Shown here: positions 41,768 through 51,581 of the stretch, one piece after another
How the letters are laid out: the number at the start of each line of letters is the position of its first letter
Numbering within the stretch: the stretch's first letter is position 1
Assembly (NCBI RefSeq): GCF_021390935.1
Contig: NZ_JAJPUI010000002.1
Location: forward strand, 930,001 to 994,000
DNA: 64,000 nucleotides
Reading direction: 5' to 3'
Source: Streptomyces sp. CC228A
Lineage (GTDB): Bacteria; Actinomycetota; Actinomycetes; Streptomycetales; Streptomycetaceae
The notes under the pieces: generated by a model
Told to the model about the DNA's origin: nothing
What the model saw: only the letters and a program-made list of their open reading frames with translations
Databases searched by the model: none
Position numbers and translations under genes: made by a program

Positions 41768-44700
41768 CGCGGGTGCCCGGCGGGCCGGGGCGGCGCAGCG
41801 CGGACGAGGCGCTGGCGTCGGGTGTCGTGAGCATCAGCGGCGACGACGGCGCGGAGCCGGTCGGCGCCGGCTTCCTGGTCGCCCGCGATGTGGTGCTGAC
41901 CTGCGCCCACGTGGTGTCCGACGCCCTGGACCGGCCGCGCGGGGCGGCGGTGGCCGACGGCACCGCCGTCCGGGTCGGCTTCCCCCTGCTGGAGCCGCCC
42001 GCCGGCCGGGGCGGCCTCCCTTGCCGGAGCCGCCCGCCGGCCGGGTCGCCGAGGTCGTGCACTGGGTGGGGATCGACAGGCACGGCCGCGGCGACGTCGC
42101 CGTCCTGCGGCTGCGGGACCCGGCCCCCGAAGGCGCGCGGCCGCTGCCCGTCGCCGCACCCGGGGAGGTCTGGGACCACCGCACGCGCACGGTCGGGTTC
42201 ACGGGCGGCGAACCGGGCGAGAGGTGGTTCCGGGGCAGGCTCGGCGGGGCCACGGCCGAGGGGTGGCTCCAGCTGTCCCGCGCCGACGGGCAGACCACGC
42301 GCATCGAGGAGGGCTTCAGCGGCAGCCCTGTGTGGGACGACGAGGTGGGCGCGGTGGTCGGGCTCGTCGTGGCGACGCTCCGAGGGGAGGACGCCCAGGC
42401 GTTCGTCCTGCACATGCGGACGGTGCTGGGCGTGCTGCCGCCGGACCTCGCCTCGCTCCTCGACCCGCCCTCGCCGTTCCGGGGCCTCGCGGCCTACCAG
42501 GAGGACGACGAGGACGTCTTCTTCGGGCGGCACGGCGACGTCGAGGAGGTGGCCGCCGCCCTGCGCGGCGGGCACCGCGCCGTCACCCTCTACGGACCGT
42601 CGGGCTGCGGCAAGTCGTCCGTGGCGCGGGCCGGCGTCGTGCCCCGGATGCGGCGGGCGGGGTACGAGGTGCTGGTGGTGGACGCCGGGAAGGTGTCGTC
42701 ACCGCGGGCCGCTCTGGCGGTCGAACTGTACGAGAGGGTCAGGCAGGAGCGGTACGGCCCGCCCCGGGCGGGCGGGGTCGACGAGGTGGAGGGCCGGCTC
42801 GCCGCGCACGGCCTCGCGGACACCCTCCACCGGCTGCGCGGCGACCAGGACGGCCGGCTCCTCGTGGTCCTCGACCAGGCCGAGGCGCTCCTGGACCGTA
42901 CGGACGCCGAACTCGCGCAGACCGTGGACCTGCTCTTCCCCGAGCGGGCGGCGGGCGGCACGCGGGTGCTGCTCACGCTGCGGGCGGACTTCATGGACGC
43001 CGTCCTCAAGCACCCCCGCCTCGGCCCCGCACTGCGCTCCGGGCGGACGCTTCCGCTCACGCCGATGTCCGCCGAGCAGCTCCGGGAGGTGGTGGTCAGG
43101 CCGGTCGAGCGGGTGCCCGCCGTGGAGTACGACCCGGGGCTGGTGGAGCGCATCCTGAGCGACGCGGGCGACGACCCAGGCGTCCTGCCGCTGCTCGGCT
43201 TCGTCCTGGGGGCGCTGTGGGAGCGGCGGTCCTGCGGCCGGCTGCCGGCGGCGGCGTACGAGGAGATGGGCGGTGTGTCCGGCGCGCTCAAGCAGCACGC
43301 GGCCGCCGCGTGGAAGGCGTGCACGGGCACCCGGGGCGTACCGGAGGCCGAGGCGCTGCGGCTGCTCACCGGCCTGGTGCGGGTGCTGCCGGGCAGCGGG
43401 CGCCGCTGCGGCGCAGGCTCACCCGGGAGGAGGCCGGCGAGGCCCGCTGGGCGCTCGCCCGCGCCCTGGCGGCGGAGCGGCTGCTCGTGCTGCACGGCGA
43501 CGAGGGCGAACCGGAGACGGCGGAGCTGGCCCACGAGGCGCTGTTCACGGCCTGGCCGGAACTGGAGCTCCGGGTGGAAGTCGACGCGCGGTTCCTCGCC
43601 GCCCGCGCGGAGCTGGCGCACGACCTCGACCGCTGGGAGCGCGGCGGGCAGGCCCCCGACCTGCTGCCGGGCCCGCTGCACCTGAGCTCCCTGGAAGGAC
43701 GGCTGGACGGGAGGGAACACGAACTCGCCCCCGCGGAGCGGGACTTCCTGCACCGGGCGCGGCGCCGCCGCAGGGCCCGCCGGATCCGCGCCAGGGCGGC
43801 GTGGACCGCGGCCGCCGCGGTGCTCGCGCTGCTGGTGGGGCTCGGCACCTACCTCGTGCACCAGGCGGGGGTCAGCGCCGCCCGGGACGCGGAGGCGCGG
43901 TCCCGCGCCCTGGCCGTCTTCTCGGACGAGCAGGCGGTGCGGGAGCCCGGCCTGGCGGCCCTGGCCGCGGTCGCCGCGTACGACACCGCGCCGACCCGCG
44001 AGGCCCGCAACGCGCTGCTGCGCCGCTATGTGTCGCTCAAGAGGGCGGCGTGGGTGCTGAGCGGGGCGGAGGACGAGATCCGCGGGGTGGCCTCGGCCGC
44101 CGACGGGTCGGTCGTCCTGGCGACGACGGAGCGGGGCCGCGCCACCCTGTTCGTCCGCCGGGCCGAGGGGCAGGTGACGCGTCGGCACCTGCGTCCGGAC
44201 ACCAACGCCGTCGTGCCCCTGGTGAGCCGGGACGGGCGGCGCGTCGCCTATCTGTCGGCCGGAACCGACAGCCTGACGTGGCACGACGTGGATCCCGCGG
44301 CCGACGACCCGCTGGGACCCGCGCACACCGTCCCGGCCGGGGCGTTCCGGAACGCCGAGCGCGCCCGGTCGACCGGAGGGGTGCCCGCCGACATCGCCGG
44401 GTTCTCCCCGGACGGCGACGCCGTGGCGTCCGTGTCACGGGACGGCCGGGTGTGGCAATGGGACCTGCGGACGGGCCGGAACCGGACGCTGCCCGCACCG
44501 GCGGGCGGCGCCGAGGGCGTCGCGTACGGCCCGGACCGCGACACCCTCGTCGTCCACCTCGGCGAGGGCCGGGGCCCTCTCCGGGGCACCCTCGCCGTGG
44601 TCGACACGGCTGCCGGAACGGCGCGGACGGTGTCCCGCGGCGTGGGCCTGATCGGGGAGTCCACGGCGAGCGCGCTCTCGGGGGACGGCCGCGTCCTGGC

Positions 44701-46084
44701 CTTCTGCGAGCGCCCGGAGGAGGGCGGCCGCGGCCGCTACCGGGCCGTACGGGTCGCCGACGGGCGGGAGCTGGTGCGCCACACCCCCGCGTCGCACAGC
44801 ACGTGCGCCGACGTGGCGGTGGACCTGACGGGCAGCCGCTTCGCCGTGCACCACGGGGACGGGCGGTGGACGTTCGTCGGCACCGGGCCGGGCGGGGCGG
44901 CGCGGCAGACCTACGGCATCCGGTCCGGCCTGGTCAAGGGGCTGCCCCTGCTCACCGTCGCGGGCACGCCCGCCCCGCTGGTCTGGGACGGGGGCTCGGT
45001 GACGGCCCTGCCGATGCACACGGCCTCCTTCGACGTCGTCAGCCCGCCGGTGCTCCTCGCCGGAGGCGCGAGGATGCTCGTGCACCAGGGCGACCGCGGT
45101 GAGCGGCTGAGCCTCCTGGACATCGCCGGATCAGTGACCGGAGGGCGGGTGAAGGTGGTGGAGGAGGCTCCCCGCACGCCGTCGCCGTCCGCCCTGACCG
45201 CGCCCCTGGAGGCCGTGAAGGTCAACGCGTCGGAGACGCTGGCCGCCGATCTGGTGCGGCCGGACCGGATCGAGGTCCGGTCCCTGCCGTCCCTGCGCGT
45301 CCTCGCCCGGATCCCGCTCGCGGTGCCGCCGCCGGACACCGCGGGCAAGACGCTTCCGCCGTACTTCGGGTTCACGGACGACGACGTGCTGCTCACGGTG
45401 TCCGGCAGCCGCATCGAGCAGTGGGACCCCCGCAGCGGCCGGCGCGCCGCCGCCGCGATCGACGCGCGGGACCTCGGGCTCACCGGCCGCGAGCCGGCGG
45501 AGTTCTTCGTACGTCCCCACGCCGTGCCGGGGCACCTGCTGGTCAGCGTGTCCGGCGAGCCCGTCGTGCACGCCGTGGACCGTCGCACCGGCAGGGTGGA
45601 CGAGCGGCTCCGGGTGCGCTTCGACGACGACTACCTCTACGGGTCGTTCACGAAGGACGGGCGGTACGCCGTCACGATGGCCACCGGCGGCGTGCTGGAG
45701 GGCTGGCGGCTGACGGGGAACGGGAAGGCCACCAGAGTGGTCGGCCCCCTCGTGCCGCCGATGAGGACCCCCGGGGCCCAACTGCGGCCCGTGGGGGACT
45801 CCTCGTACGCCGTGGCGAACGGCACGTACGTCCGCTTCCTGCACTTCACCGAGCCGCTCCGGATCGACACCTACGACTTCGGGACGGACCAGGTCTTCCA
45901 CGCGCTCTCCGCCGACGGGCTCACCGTGCTGCGGCAGGACGGCGGGGGGATGGACGCGGTCCGGCTCGACCCCGCGCTGTGGAAGCGCCACCTGTGCGCG
46001 GTCGTCGGCCGCGATGTCACGGAGCAGGAGCGCCGCGGTCTGCCGCCGGGCCTACCGGACCGGATCTGCCCCGGCCGCCGCTGA
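41764..46084 (+). CDS. Trypsin-like protease - nSTAND1 NTPase - transmembrane - beta-propeller protein (two frame breaks)
   Basis: About 1440 aa after adding one base near 42010-42023 and one near 43400-43425; the length is then an exact multiple of three. Domain order: trypsin-like protease at 1-225 with His in VVLTCAHVVSDA (H49), Asp in RGDVAVLRLRD (about 110) and Ser in EEGFSGSPVWDD (about 186). STAND NTPase at about 240-620 begins PFRGLAAYQEDDEDVFFGR, with Walker A LYGPSGCGKSSVARAG and Walker B LLVVLDQAEALLD. Then comes a basic stretch and a membrane helix (AWTAAAAVLALLVGLGTYLV), and finally about 700 residues of WD40/propeller blades (IAGFSPDGDAVASVSRDGRV, WQWDLRTG). All catalytic residues are present. 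The architecture predicts a sensor propeller that activates a protease on binding an invader or stress signal. Confidence 0.85.
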
Positions 46085-46528
46085 GCCCCCGGGCGCCGCC
46101 GAGGACCCGGGCGCCGCGGCCCGCCTGCGTGCCGCCAGGACGACGAGCGCCCCGGCCACGGCCCCGAGCACGAACGGCGACGGCACCAGCAGGATCCCGC
46201 CGAGCACGCACCATGCCGCGAGGCCCCAGCCGACCCACGCGGGCACGGCCGCCCCGCGCCCCGCGAGGTGCCAGACCAGGCAGCCCAGGAGGACGAGGGG
46301 CACCGAGAAGCTGCCGGGGCCGGCCCAGAAGGTGACTGCGTTCTGCAGGGCCGGCTCCGCGGGCCCGTCGGCCGGGCCCAGGGGGACTGCCGCCCAGAGG
46401 CCCTTCTCGACCCACACCCCGATGTCGTCCCAGGCCATGACCGCCAGCAGCGAGAGGTGTCCGACCCCCAGCCCGACCATGATCCCGCCCGCCCAGCGCA
46501 GCAGCCCTCGCCCCTCGACCTGTGCCAC
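46052..46528 (-). CDS. DUF6463-like integral membrane protein
   Basis: A 158-aa protein with four membrane helices (WAGGIMVGLGVGHLSLLAVM, FSVPLVLLGCLVWHL, VGWGLAAWCVLGGILLVPS, FVLGAVAGALVVLAAR). GTG 46528 is chosen for the gggggag ribosome site. LLRWAGGIMVGLGVGHL recalls the DUF6463 family. Its last 33 bp overlap the 3' end of the convergent STAND gene. Function unknown. Confidence 0.75.
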   Translation of the reverse strand: MAQVEGRGLLRWAGGIMVGLGVGHLSLLAVMAWDDIGVWVEKGLWAAVPLGPADGPAEPALQNAVTFWAGPGSFSVPLVLLGCLVWHLAGRGAAVPAWVGWGLAAWCVLGGILLVPSPFVLGAVAGALVVLAARRRAAAPGSSAAPGGSAAAGADPVR

Positions 46529-46928
46529 GGCTCTCCCCCGTTCCTCCGGACCCGTACAAGTGATCCATACGGAACCGTACAGGCCTCGGCCCCCGTCACG
46601 CCGGGCCGGTCGGCGAACGCCTCGACGCGCACCGGCGAGGAACCGCCTGCGGCGAGGGCTTCGCAGCCCGCCCCGACCCGGCGGCCGCACGGCATCCCCG
46701 CGTCCGCGCTTTCCCCGGACGCCACTTCACCGGCGCGGGCCGCCCCGGTCCCGCCTCCCGCGAGGCCGCCGCCCGCCTCGCCGGGGAGCTCCTGCTGCGC
46801 CCCGAGGACCGGCGACGGGCGCGGCGCCGTGCCACGCCTCGCGGCCTCCCGCGCGCGTCCGCGGGCACGGGAGAGAGCCGGAGGGAGGCGCAGCCCACAC
46901 CTCGGTGATCCGCCACGGGCCGCCGGGC
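46529..46928. other. Intergenic region without a supported gene
   Basis: About 400 bp between the divergent membrane-protein and cold-shock genes. A plus-strand frame ending at the TGA near 46907 has somewhat coding-like composition (ASREAAARLAGELLLRPEDR) but no start or recognisable family. Palindrome acggaaccgt at 46570-46579 lies close to the membrane-protein start. Confidence 0.3.
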
Positions 46929-47066
46929 TGTGCTACGGTCTTGGTGTTGCAGTTGTGGTACCCATGAACCTATGTGCGCCTGACGGGAATGTTTCTCCTT
47001 CAGGCGCATTTGTTTGTTTCCGGCGTCTCCGGATGGGGCCTTCTGCCTACTGAAGGAGAGAGAAAC
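46929..47066 (+). promoter_or_regulatory. Cold-shock gene leader with an attenuator-like hairpin
   Basis: An extended -10-like element tgtgctacggt (46929-46939) is followed by a leader of about 120 nt. In it, tgcgcctga (46975-46983) pairs perfectly with tcaggcgca (47000-47008) and is followed at once by tttgtttgttt, i.e. a canonical intrinsic terminator placed upstream of the coding sequence. A 29-codon open frame (ATG 46964 to TGA 47053) spans the hairpin and ends next to the cspA ribosome site gaaggagag. Temperature-dependent antitermination or leader translation could control expression. Confidence 0.65.
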
Positions 47067-47270
47067 ATGGCACAGGGAACCGTGAAGTGGTTCAACGCCG
47101 AAAAGGGCTTCGGCTTCATCCAGCAGGACGGCGGCGGCCCCGACGTCTTCGCGCACTACTCGAACATCGCGACCCAGGGCTTCCGTGAGCTCCAGGAGGG
47201 TCAGCGGGTGTCCTTCGACGTCGCGCAGGGCCAGAAGGGCCTGCAGGCGGAGAACATCCTCCCCGCCTGA
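47067..47270 (+). CDS. Cold shock protein (CspA family)
   Basis: A 67-aa single-strand nucleic-acid-binding protein. RNP1 is [14 protein letters not shown] and RNP2 is DVFAHYSNI, within the usual start [18 protein letters not shown] 47067 follows gaaggagagag. It acts as an RNA chaperone. A DEAD-box RNA helicase follows 88 bp downstream in the same direction, the classical partner in cold adaptation, and may be co-transcribed. Confidence 0.96.
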   Translation: MAQGTVKWFNAEKGFGFIQQDGGGPDVFAHYSNIATQGFRELQEGQRVSFDVAQGQKGLQAENILPA

Positions 47271-47358
47271 TCGCCGGATCGCGTATCCGCTCACCGGGGT
47301 CCGCACCGCCATGGTGCAGACCCCGGTTTGTGCTGTTCCCAGGAAGGCAGACACCCGC

Positions 47359-48831
47359 ATGTCCCGCAGACCCCAGAAGCCGAACCGGCGCGCCTCGGCG
47401 CCCTCTCCGTCCGCGCCGCCCCGGAGGGAGTTCCGGCTGCCGGAGAGCACGACCCCCGCACTTCCCGCCGTCGAGGACTTCGCCGCTCTGGGCATGCCCG
47501 CGGGGCTGCTGAAGACCCTCACCGCGCAGGGCGTGACGGCCCCGTTCCCCATCCAGGCCGCGACCCTGCCGAACTCGCTGGCCGGCCGCGACCTGCTGGG
47601 CCGCGGCCGCACCGGCTCCGGCAAGACCCTCGCGTTCGGACTGGCGGTGCTGGCGCGCACGGCCGGGCTGCGGGCGGCCCCCAGGGCGCCGCTCGCGCTG
47701 GTGCTGGTGCCCACCCGCGAGCTGGCCCAGCAGGTGACGGACGCCCTGACCCCGTACGCGGCGGCGGTGGACGTCCGGCTGACCACCGTGGTCGGCGGGC
47801 TGTCCATCGGGAAGCAGGCGCACGCGCTGCGGCGCGGCGCCGAGGTGGTCGTGGCGAGCCCCGGCAGGCTCAACGACCTCGTGGAGCGCGGGGACTGCAT
47901 CCTCGACGACGTCCGCATCACGGTGCTGGACGAAGCCGACCAGATGACCGACATGGGCTTCCTCCCGCAGATCACCCGGCTGATCCGGCAGGTGCGGCCC
48001 GACGGGCAGCGCATGCTCTTCTCCGCCACCCTGGACGGCAACATCGACCGCCTCGTCAAGGAGTTCCTGAGCGATCCCGTGGTGCACTCCGTGGACCCGT
48101 CCGCGGGTGCGGTGACCACCATGGAGCACCACGTGTTCCACGTGCAGGACGAGACCGACAAGAAGGCCGTCACCACGCGGATCGCGGCCCGCGACGGCCG
48201 GGTCATCCTGTTCCTCGACACCAAGAGGTCCGCGGACCGGCTCGCCAAGCGCCTGCTGGCGGCCGGCGTCCGGGCGGCGGCGCTGCACGGGGGCCGCTCC
48301 CAGCCGCAGCGCAACCGCACCCTGGAGCAGTTCAAGAGCGGCCACGTCACCGCGTTGGTGGCGACGAACGTCGCGGCCCGGGGCATACACGTCGACGACC
48401 TCGACCTGGTCGTGAACGTCGACCCGCCGACCGACCACAAGGACTACCTGCACCGGGGCGGCCGCACGGCCCGTGCGGGCGGCTCCGGCAGCGTCGTCAC
48501 CCTGGTGCTGCCCGAGCAGAAGCGGGACGTCACCCGGCTGATGTCCGACGCGGGCATCCGCCCGCGGACGGCGCGCATCACGTCGAGCGACGCGGTCCTG
48601 GCCACCGTCACGGGCGCACGGGAGCCGTCCGGCGTGGCGGTCACCATCGAGGTGCCGCAGCCCGCCGCGGCGCCTGCGACGGGACGCCAGGGCGGCGGGA
48701 CGGGCACCGAGCCCGGCAGGCGGTCCGGCCGCCGCGCCGCGGCGGCGGGACGCAGACGGCGGCGGGCGCCGCCACCAGGGCGGGGGCCGCGGCTCCGAGC
48801 GCCGGGGCACGGCCGGCGCGGCGGCGGGTGA
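47359..48831 (+). CDS. DEAD-box ATP-dependent RNA helicase (C-terminal tail possibly frameshifted)
   Basis: About 490 aa in the uninterrupted frame. Motifs in order: Q-motif TAPFPIQAATLPNSL, Walker A GRTGSGKT, PTREL, TVVGGL, SPGR, DEAD box VLDEADQMTDMGF, SAT in MLFSATLDGN, then LFLDTKRSADRLAKRLL, HGGRSQPQRNRTLEQF, ATNVAARGIHVDDLDLVVNV and the arginine-finger HRGGRTARAG. The final 30 residues are anomalous, while another frame continues an RGG-like tail (GGGRGSERRGTAGAAAG to DRRGGRRSAARAG) to TAG 48991; a sequence error near 48730 is likely. It unwinds RNA, probably with the upstream cold shock protein. Confidence 0.93.
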   Translation: MSRRPQKPNRRASAPSPSAPPRREFRLPESTTPALPAVEDFAALGMPAGLLKTLTAQGVTAPFPIQAATLPNSLAGRDLLGRGRTGSGKTLAFGLAVLARTAGLRAAPRAPLALVLVPTRELAQQVTDALTPYAAAVDVRLTTVVGGLSIGKQAHALRRGAEVVVASPGRLNDLVERGDCILDDVRITVLDEADQMTDMGFLPQITRLIRQVRPDGQRMLFSATLDGNIDRLVKEFLSDPVVHSVDPSAGAVTTMEHHVFHVQDETDKKAVTTRIAARDGRVILFLDTKRSADRLAKRLLAAGVRAAALHGGRSQPQRNRTLEQFKSGHVTALVATNVAARGIHVDDLDLVVNVDPPTDHKDYLHRGGRTARAGGSGSVVTLVLPEQKRDVTRLMSDAGIRPRTARITSSDAVLATVTGAREPSGVAVTIEVPQPAAAPATGRQGGGTGTEPGRRSGRRAAAAGRRRRRAPPPGRGPRLRAPGHGRRGGG

Positions 48832-49098
48832 CGCCGCCCGGCAGGGCGGGCGCGGATCCGGGCGGCGTACGCCGGCCACCGGGGCGGCGGCCTCGGCCGC
48901 CGGTGCCGACCGCCGCGGCTCCGACCGCCGCGGCGGCCGACGCTCCGCCGCCCGCGCCGGCTCGGGCGACGCGGGCCCCGGCGGCTCGTAGGCGCCTGCC
49001 TGGACGCGGCAGCGAGCTTGGCGCGTCCCTGCTCCCGCGTGGCGCCGCTGCCCGACGGTGGGCGCGGCCCGGCGCGGGAGCGTCGCACGGTCGGCGGG

Positions 49099-49126
49099 TT
49101 GACACTGTGCCCGTACGTACGGACAC
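49099..49126 (+). promoter_or_regulatory. Orphan -35 box and 20-bp near-palindrome
   Basis: A consensus ttgaca (49099-49104) is followed two bases later by gtgcccgtacgtacggacac (49107-49126), a palindrome with a single mismatch pair. It looks like a repressor site occupying a promoter spacer, yet no gene follows on the plus strand before the convergent methyltransferase ends at 49295, and none precedes it on the minus strand. Confidence 0.4.
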
Positions 49127-49294
49127 GGGGCTCCACCGCGGGCCCCGGCTGCGCCGGCGCGCCGATCCGCTACCGGCGCCTGCGGGGCGGCCCGGCCGCG
49201 GCCGGGGGCGGTGGACGGGGCCGACCCGGCCCGCCACCGGCCCCGCCGCGCCGACCGGGGCAGCCGGTCCGGCGGCCCCCGGTGCACGGCGGCC

Positions 49295-49924
49295 TCAGGG
49301 GCGGCGGGCCAGGACGTGGGCGTCGAGGAAGCCGCGTTCGGACGCGGGGTCGTGGAGCAGCCGGGCGAAGGGCACGAGCCCGGCCGCGGCCAGCAGCGCG
49401 GAGAACCGGTCGGCCGGCCAGCTGTAGGCGGGGGCCACCTTGTGGTCGAAGCGCAGCGGCTCCGGGCTGTCCGTCGCGAAGAACGACGCCAGCAGCAGCC
49501 CCCCTGGGGCCAGGACGCGGAACTGCTCGGCAAGCAGCTCCTGCAGGTCACCGGGCGGGGTGTGGATCATCGAGTAGTGGGCCAGCACGCCCCCGAGCAC
49601 GCCGTCCGCGACCGGCAGTTCCTCCATCCGCGCCACGGCGAACCGCAGTGCCGGGTGGGCGCGCCGGGCGTGGGCGACCATGCCCGGGGAGAGGTCGACT
49701 CCGAAGGCGTCCAGCCCCAGGTCGCGCAGCAGGGCCGTCAGGTGCCCGGGGCCGCAGCCGGCATCCGCGGTCCGCGGGTTCCCCGTCCCCCGCACCAGCT
49801 CGGCGAAGGTGCCGATCATGTTCCGCGCGAACGGCTGGGTCTCCAACCGGTCGGCGTACATCGACGCGTACAGCTCGACGACCCCGTCGTAGGCCGCCCT
49901 GGTCTCGTCCTGGTACCCCGCCAC
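49295..49924 (-). CDS. Class I SAM-dependent methyltransferase
   Basis: About 209 aa from GTG 49924. SAM-binding motif I is TADAGCGPGHLTALLRDLG, followed by VDLSPGMVAHARRAHPALRF, MEELPVADGVLGGVLAHYSM and the strand FRVLAPGGLLLASFF. The N-terminus (DETRAAYDGVVELYASMYAD) matches small Streptomyces methyltransferases of the Methyltransf_11/25 type. The substrate is unknown. The frame is open upstream to 50050 but that part is not conserved in character. Confidence 0.88.
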   Translation of the reverse strand: MAGYQDETRAAYDGVVELYASMYADRLETQPFARNMIGTFAELVRGTGNPRTADAGCGPGHLTALLRDLGLDAFGVDLSPGMVAHARRAHPALRFAVARMEELPVADGVLGGVLAHYSMIHTPPGDLQELLAEQFRVLAPGGLLLASFFATDSPEPLRFDHKVAPAYSWPADRFSALLAAAGLVPFARLLHDPASERGFLDAHVLARRP

Positions 49925-50065
49925 GGGAGAGCAAGCTAGCACCAGCAGCCCCCCGGGTCCCCGGCACCGTGTCCGATCCGGGCTCGGCACACGGACGTCT
50001 CGGGAGGCGGGCGGCCGCTCACCGGACACCCCGGTACGGGCCGGAGGCACGGCTTCTCCGGGACG

Positions 50066-50248
50066 TCACGAGGAGCCTGCCCGCGCGCCGGCCCTGCGCC
50101 GGTGGCGCCGCACCGTGAGCGCCGCGACCGCGACCGTCGCGGCCGTCAGGACGGCCAGCTCCGTCGTCCCGGTCTGCCCGCCCAGGACGACCAGCAGGGC
50201 GATGAACGCGGCGCAGATCGCGCCCAGCCGCCACAGCAGTGCCTTCAC
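50066..50248 (-). CDS. Small membrane protein
   Basis: A 60-aa protein from GTG 50248 with aggggggttcc upstream. Two closely spaced hydrophobic helices (LGAICAAFIALLVVLGGQTG and LAVLTAATVAVAALTV) are followed by a basic tail (RRHRRRAGARAGSS). Similar tiny membrane proteins are widespread in Streptomyces, with no known role. Confidence 0.6.
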   Translation of the reverse strand: MKALLWRLGAICAAFIALLVVLGGQTGTTELAVLTAATVAVAALTVRRHRRRAGARAGSS

Positions 50249-50442
50249 GGAACCCCCCTCGTCCGGCATACGCCACCGGCCTCCGCCGCCGTTCACCGTA
50301 CGAGCCCGATGATCACCCGGCAAGGCCGCCGGGACGGCCCCGCCCTTTTCGGCTGGAAACCCACGCAGCGGGCACGGAGGGATGCGGCTCTGCTGCCTCA
50401 TGGACCCTTCGGACAGCACGGGGATCCCTCAGGGCACGAGCG

Positions 50443-50477
50443 CGCCCCGTCCGCCGGTGCAGTCGGCGGACGGGGCG
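50443..50477 (-). terminator. Terminator of the betaine operon
   Basis: cgccccgtccgccg (50443-50456) and cggcggacggggcg (50464-50477) form a perfect 14-bp stem with a 7-nt loop, 53 bp beyond the stop of the last gene of the betaine operon. Confidence 0.8.
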
Positions 50478-50529
50478 GGCGGCGGGGGGCGGCCGGCGGG
50501 AAGGGGCCTGAAAAGGCCGGCCGCGTCGC

Positions 50530-51501
50530 TTACTTGGGCAGCCACGCCTTCCAGGTGGACTCGTTGGCCTTGACCCACTTCTCGGCCGCGGCCTCCGGGG
50601 ACAGCTTCTGGTCGGCGATCATCGCGGCGACCTCGTTCTGCTGCTCCGCCGTCCACGAGAAGTTCTTCAGGAACTGGGCCGCGTCCCCGCCGTCCTTGGC
50701 GAAGTCGGCGTTGAAGTACTTCTGCAGCGACGTCTGGGCGTAGCCGCAGGCGACCTTCTCCGGGTCGGCGTCGCAGCCCTCCTTGTGCTCCGGCAGCTTC
50801 ACCTCGACCAGGTCGACCTGCGCGTTCAGCCACTGGGGCGTCCACCAGTAGGTGATGAACGGCTTCTGGGCCTTGTAGTTCTCCTTGATCTGGGTGATCT
50901 GCGCGGCCTCGGAGCCGGCGTAGACCGTCTTGTAGTCCAGCTCCAGGTTCTTGATGATCGCGTCGTCGTTGGTGGTGTACGACGGCGAGCCCTCCAGGAG
51001 CTGGCCCTTGTCGCCGCTCTCGGCGGTCTTGAAGAGGTCCTTGTACTTGTTGAGGTTCTTCCAGTCCGTGATGTCCGGGTGCTTGTCGGCCAGGTACTTC
51101 GGCACGAACCAGCCGATGTGGCCGACCACGCCGAGGTCGCCGCCCTCGACGACGGACTTCTTGTCCTCGGTGTACAGCTTGATCTTGTCCGGAGCGCCCC
51201 CCCAGTCCTCCAGGACGGCGTCGACCTTGCCGCTGTTGAGGCCGTCGATGGCAACCGACTCGTCGAGCTGGGTGAGCTCGACCTCGGTGTCCAGCTCCTT
51301 CTCCAGGATGTGCTTGGCCACCGCCGCGTTGGCCTCGGCGCCGACCCAGGACGGCACGGCGATGGTGACGGTGCCGCCGGACTTGGCGGACGCGGAGTCG
51401 GTCTTGGCGGCGCCGCAGGCCGTCAGGCCGGTGATGCCGAGGACGACGGCGGCGGCGGTGGCGGTGCGGATCAGGTTCTTTCTGCTGTTCATGGTGTTCA
51501 T
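50530..51501 (-). CDS. Glycine betaine/proline-betaine ABC transporter substrate-binding lipoprotein
   Basis: A 323-aa OpuAC-type binding protein. The signal peptide ends in a lipobox (VVLGITGLTACGAA). Binding-fold segments include TVTIAVPSWVGAEANAAVAK, VELTQLDESVAIDGLNSGKV, VEGGDLGVVGHIGWFVPKYL, KPFITYWWTPQWLNAQVDLV and the closing helix AEKWVKANESTWKAWLPK. Trp-rich stretches (PSWVGAEAN, YWWTPQW) supply the aromatic cage for trimethylammonium groups. Last gene of the betaine operon. ATG 51501; ATG 51492 is possible. Confidence 0.94.
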   Translation of the reverse strand: MNTMNSRKNLIRTATAAAVVLGITGLTACGAAKTDSASAKSGGTVTIAVPSWVGAEANAAVAKHILEKELDTEVELTQLDESVAIDGLNSGKVDAVLEDWGGAPDKIKLYTEDKKSVVEGGDLGVVGHIGWFVPKYLADKHPDITDWKNLNKYKDLFKTAESGDKGQLLEGSPSYTTNDDAIIKNLELDYKTVYAGSEAAQITQIKENYKAQKPFITYWWTPQWLNAQVDLVEVKLPEHKEGCDADPEKVACGYAQTSLQKYFNADFAKDGGDAAQFLKNFSWTAEQQNEVAAMIADQKLSPEAAAEKWVKANESTWKAWLPK

Positions 51502-51581
51502 GAGGGGGTGTCTCTCGTTTCGTACGGGCAGGGGGCCTGCGGGGGCGGGACAGGGACGGCCGTCCCTCGGGGTGCGGGGGG

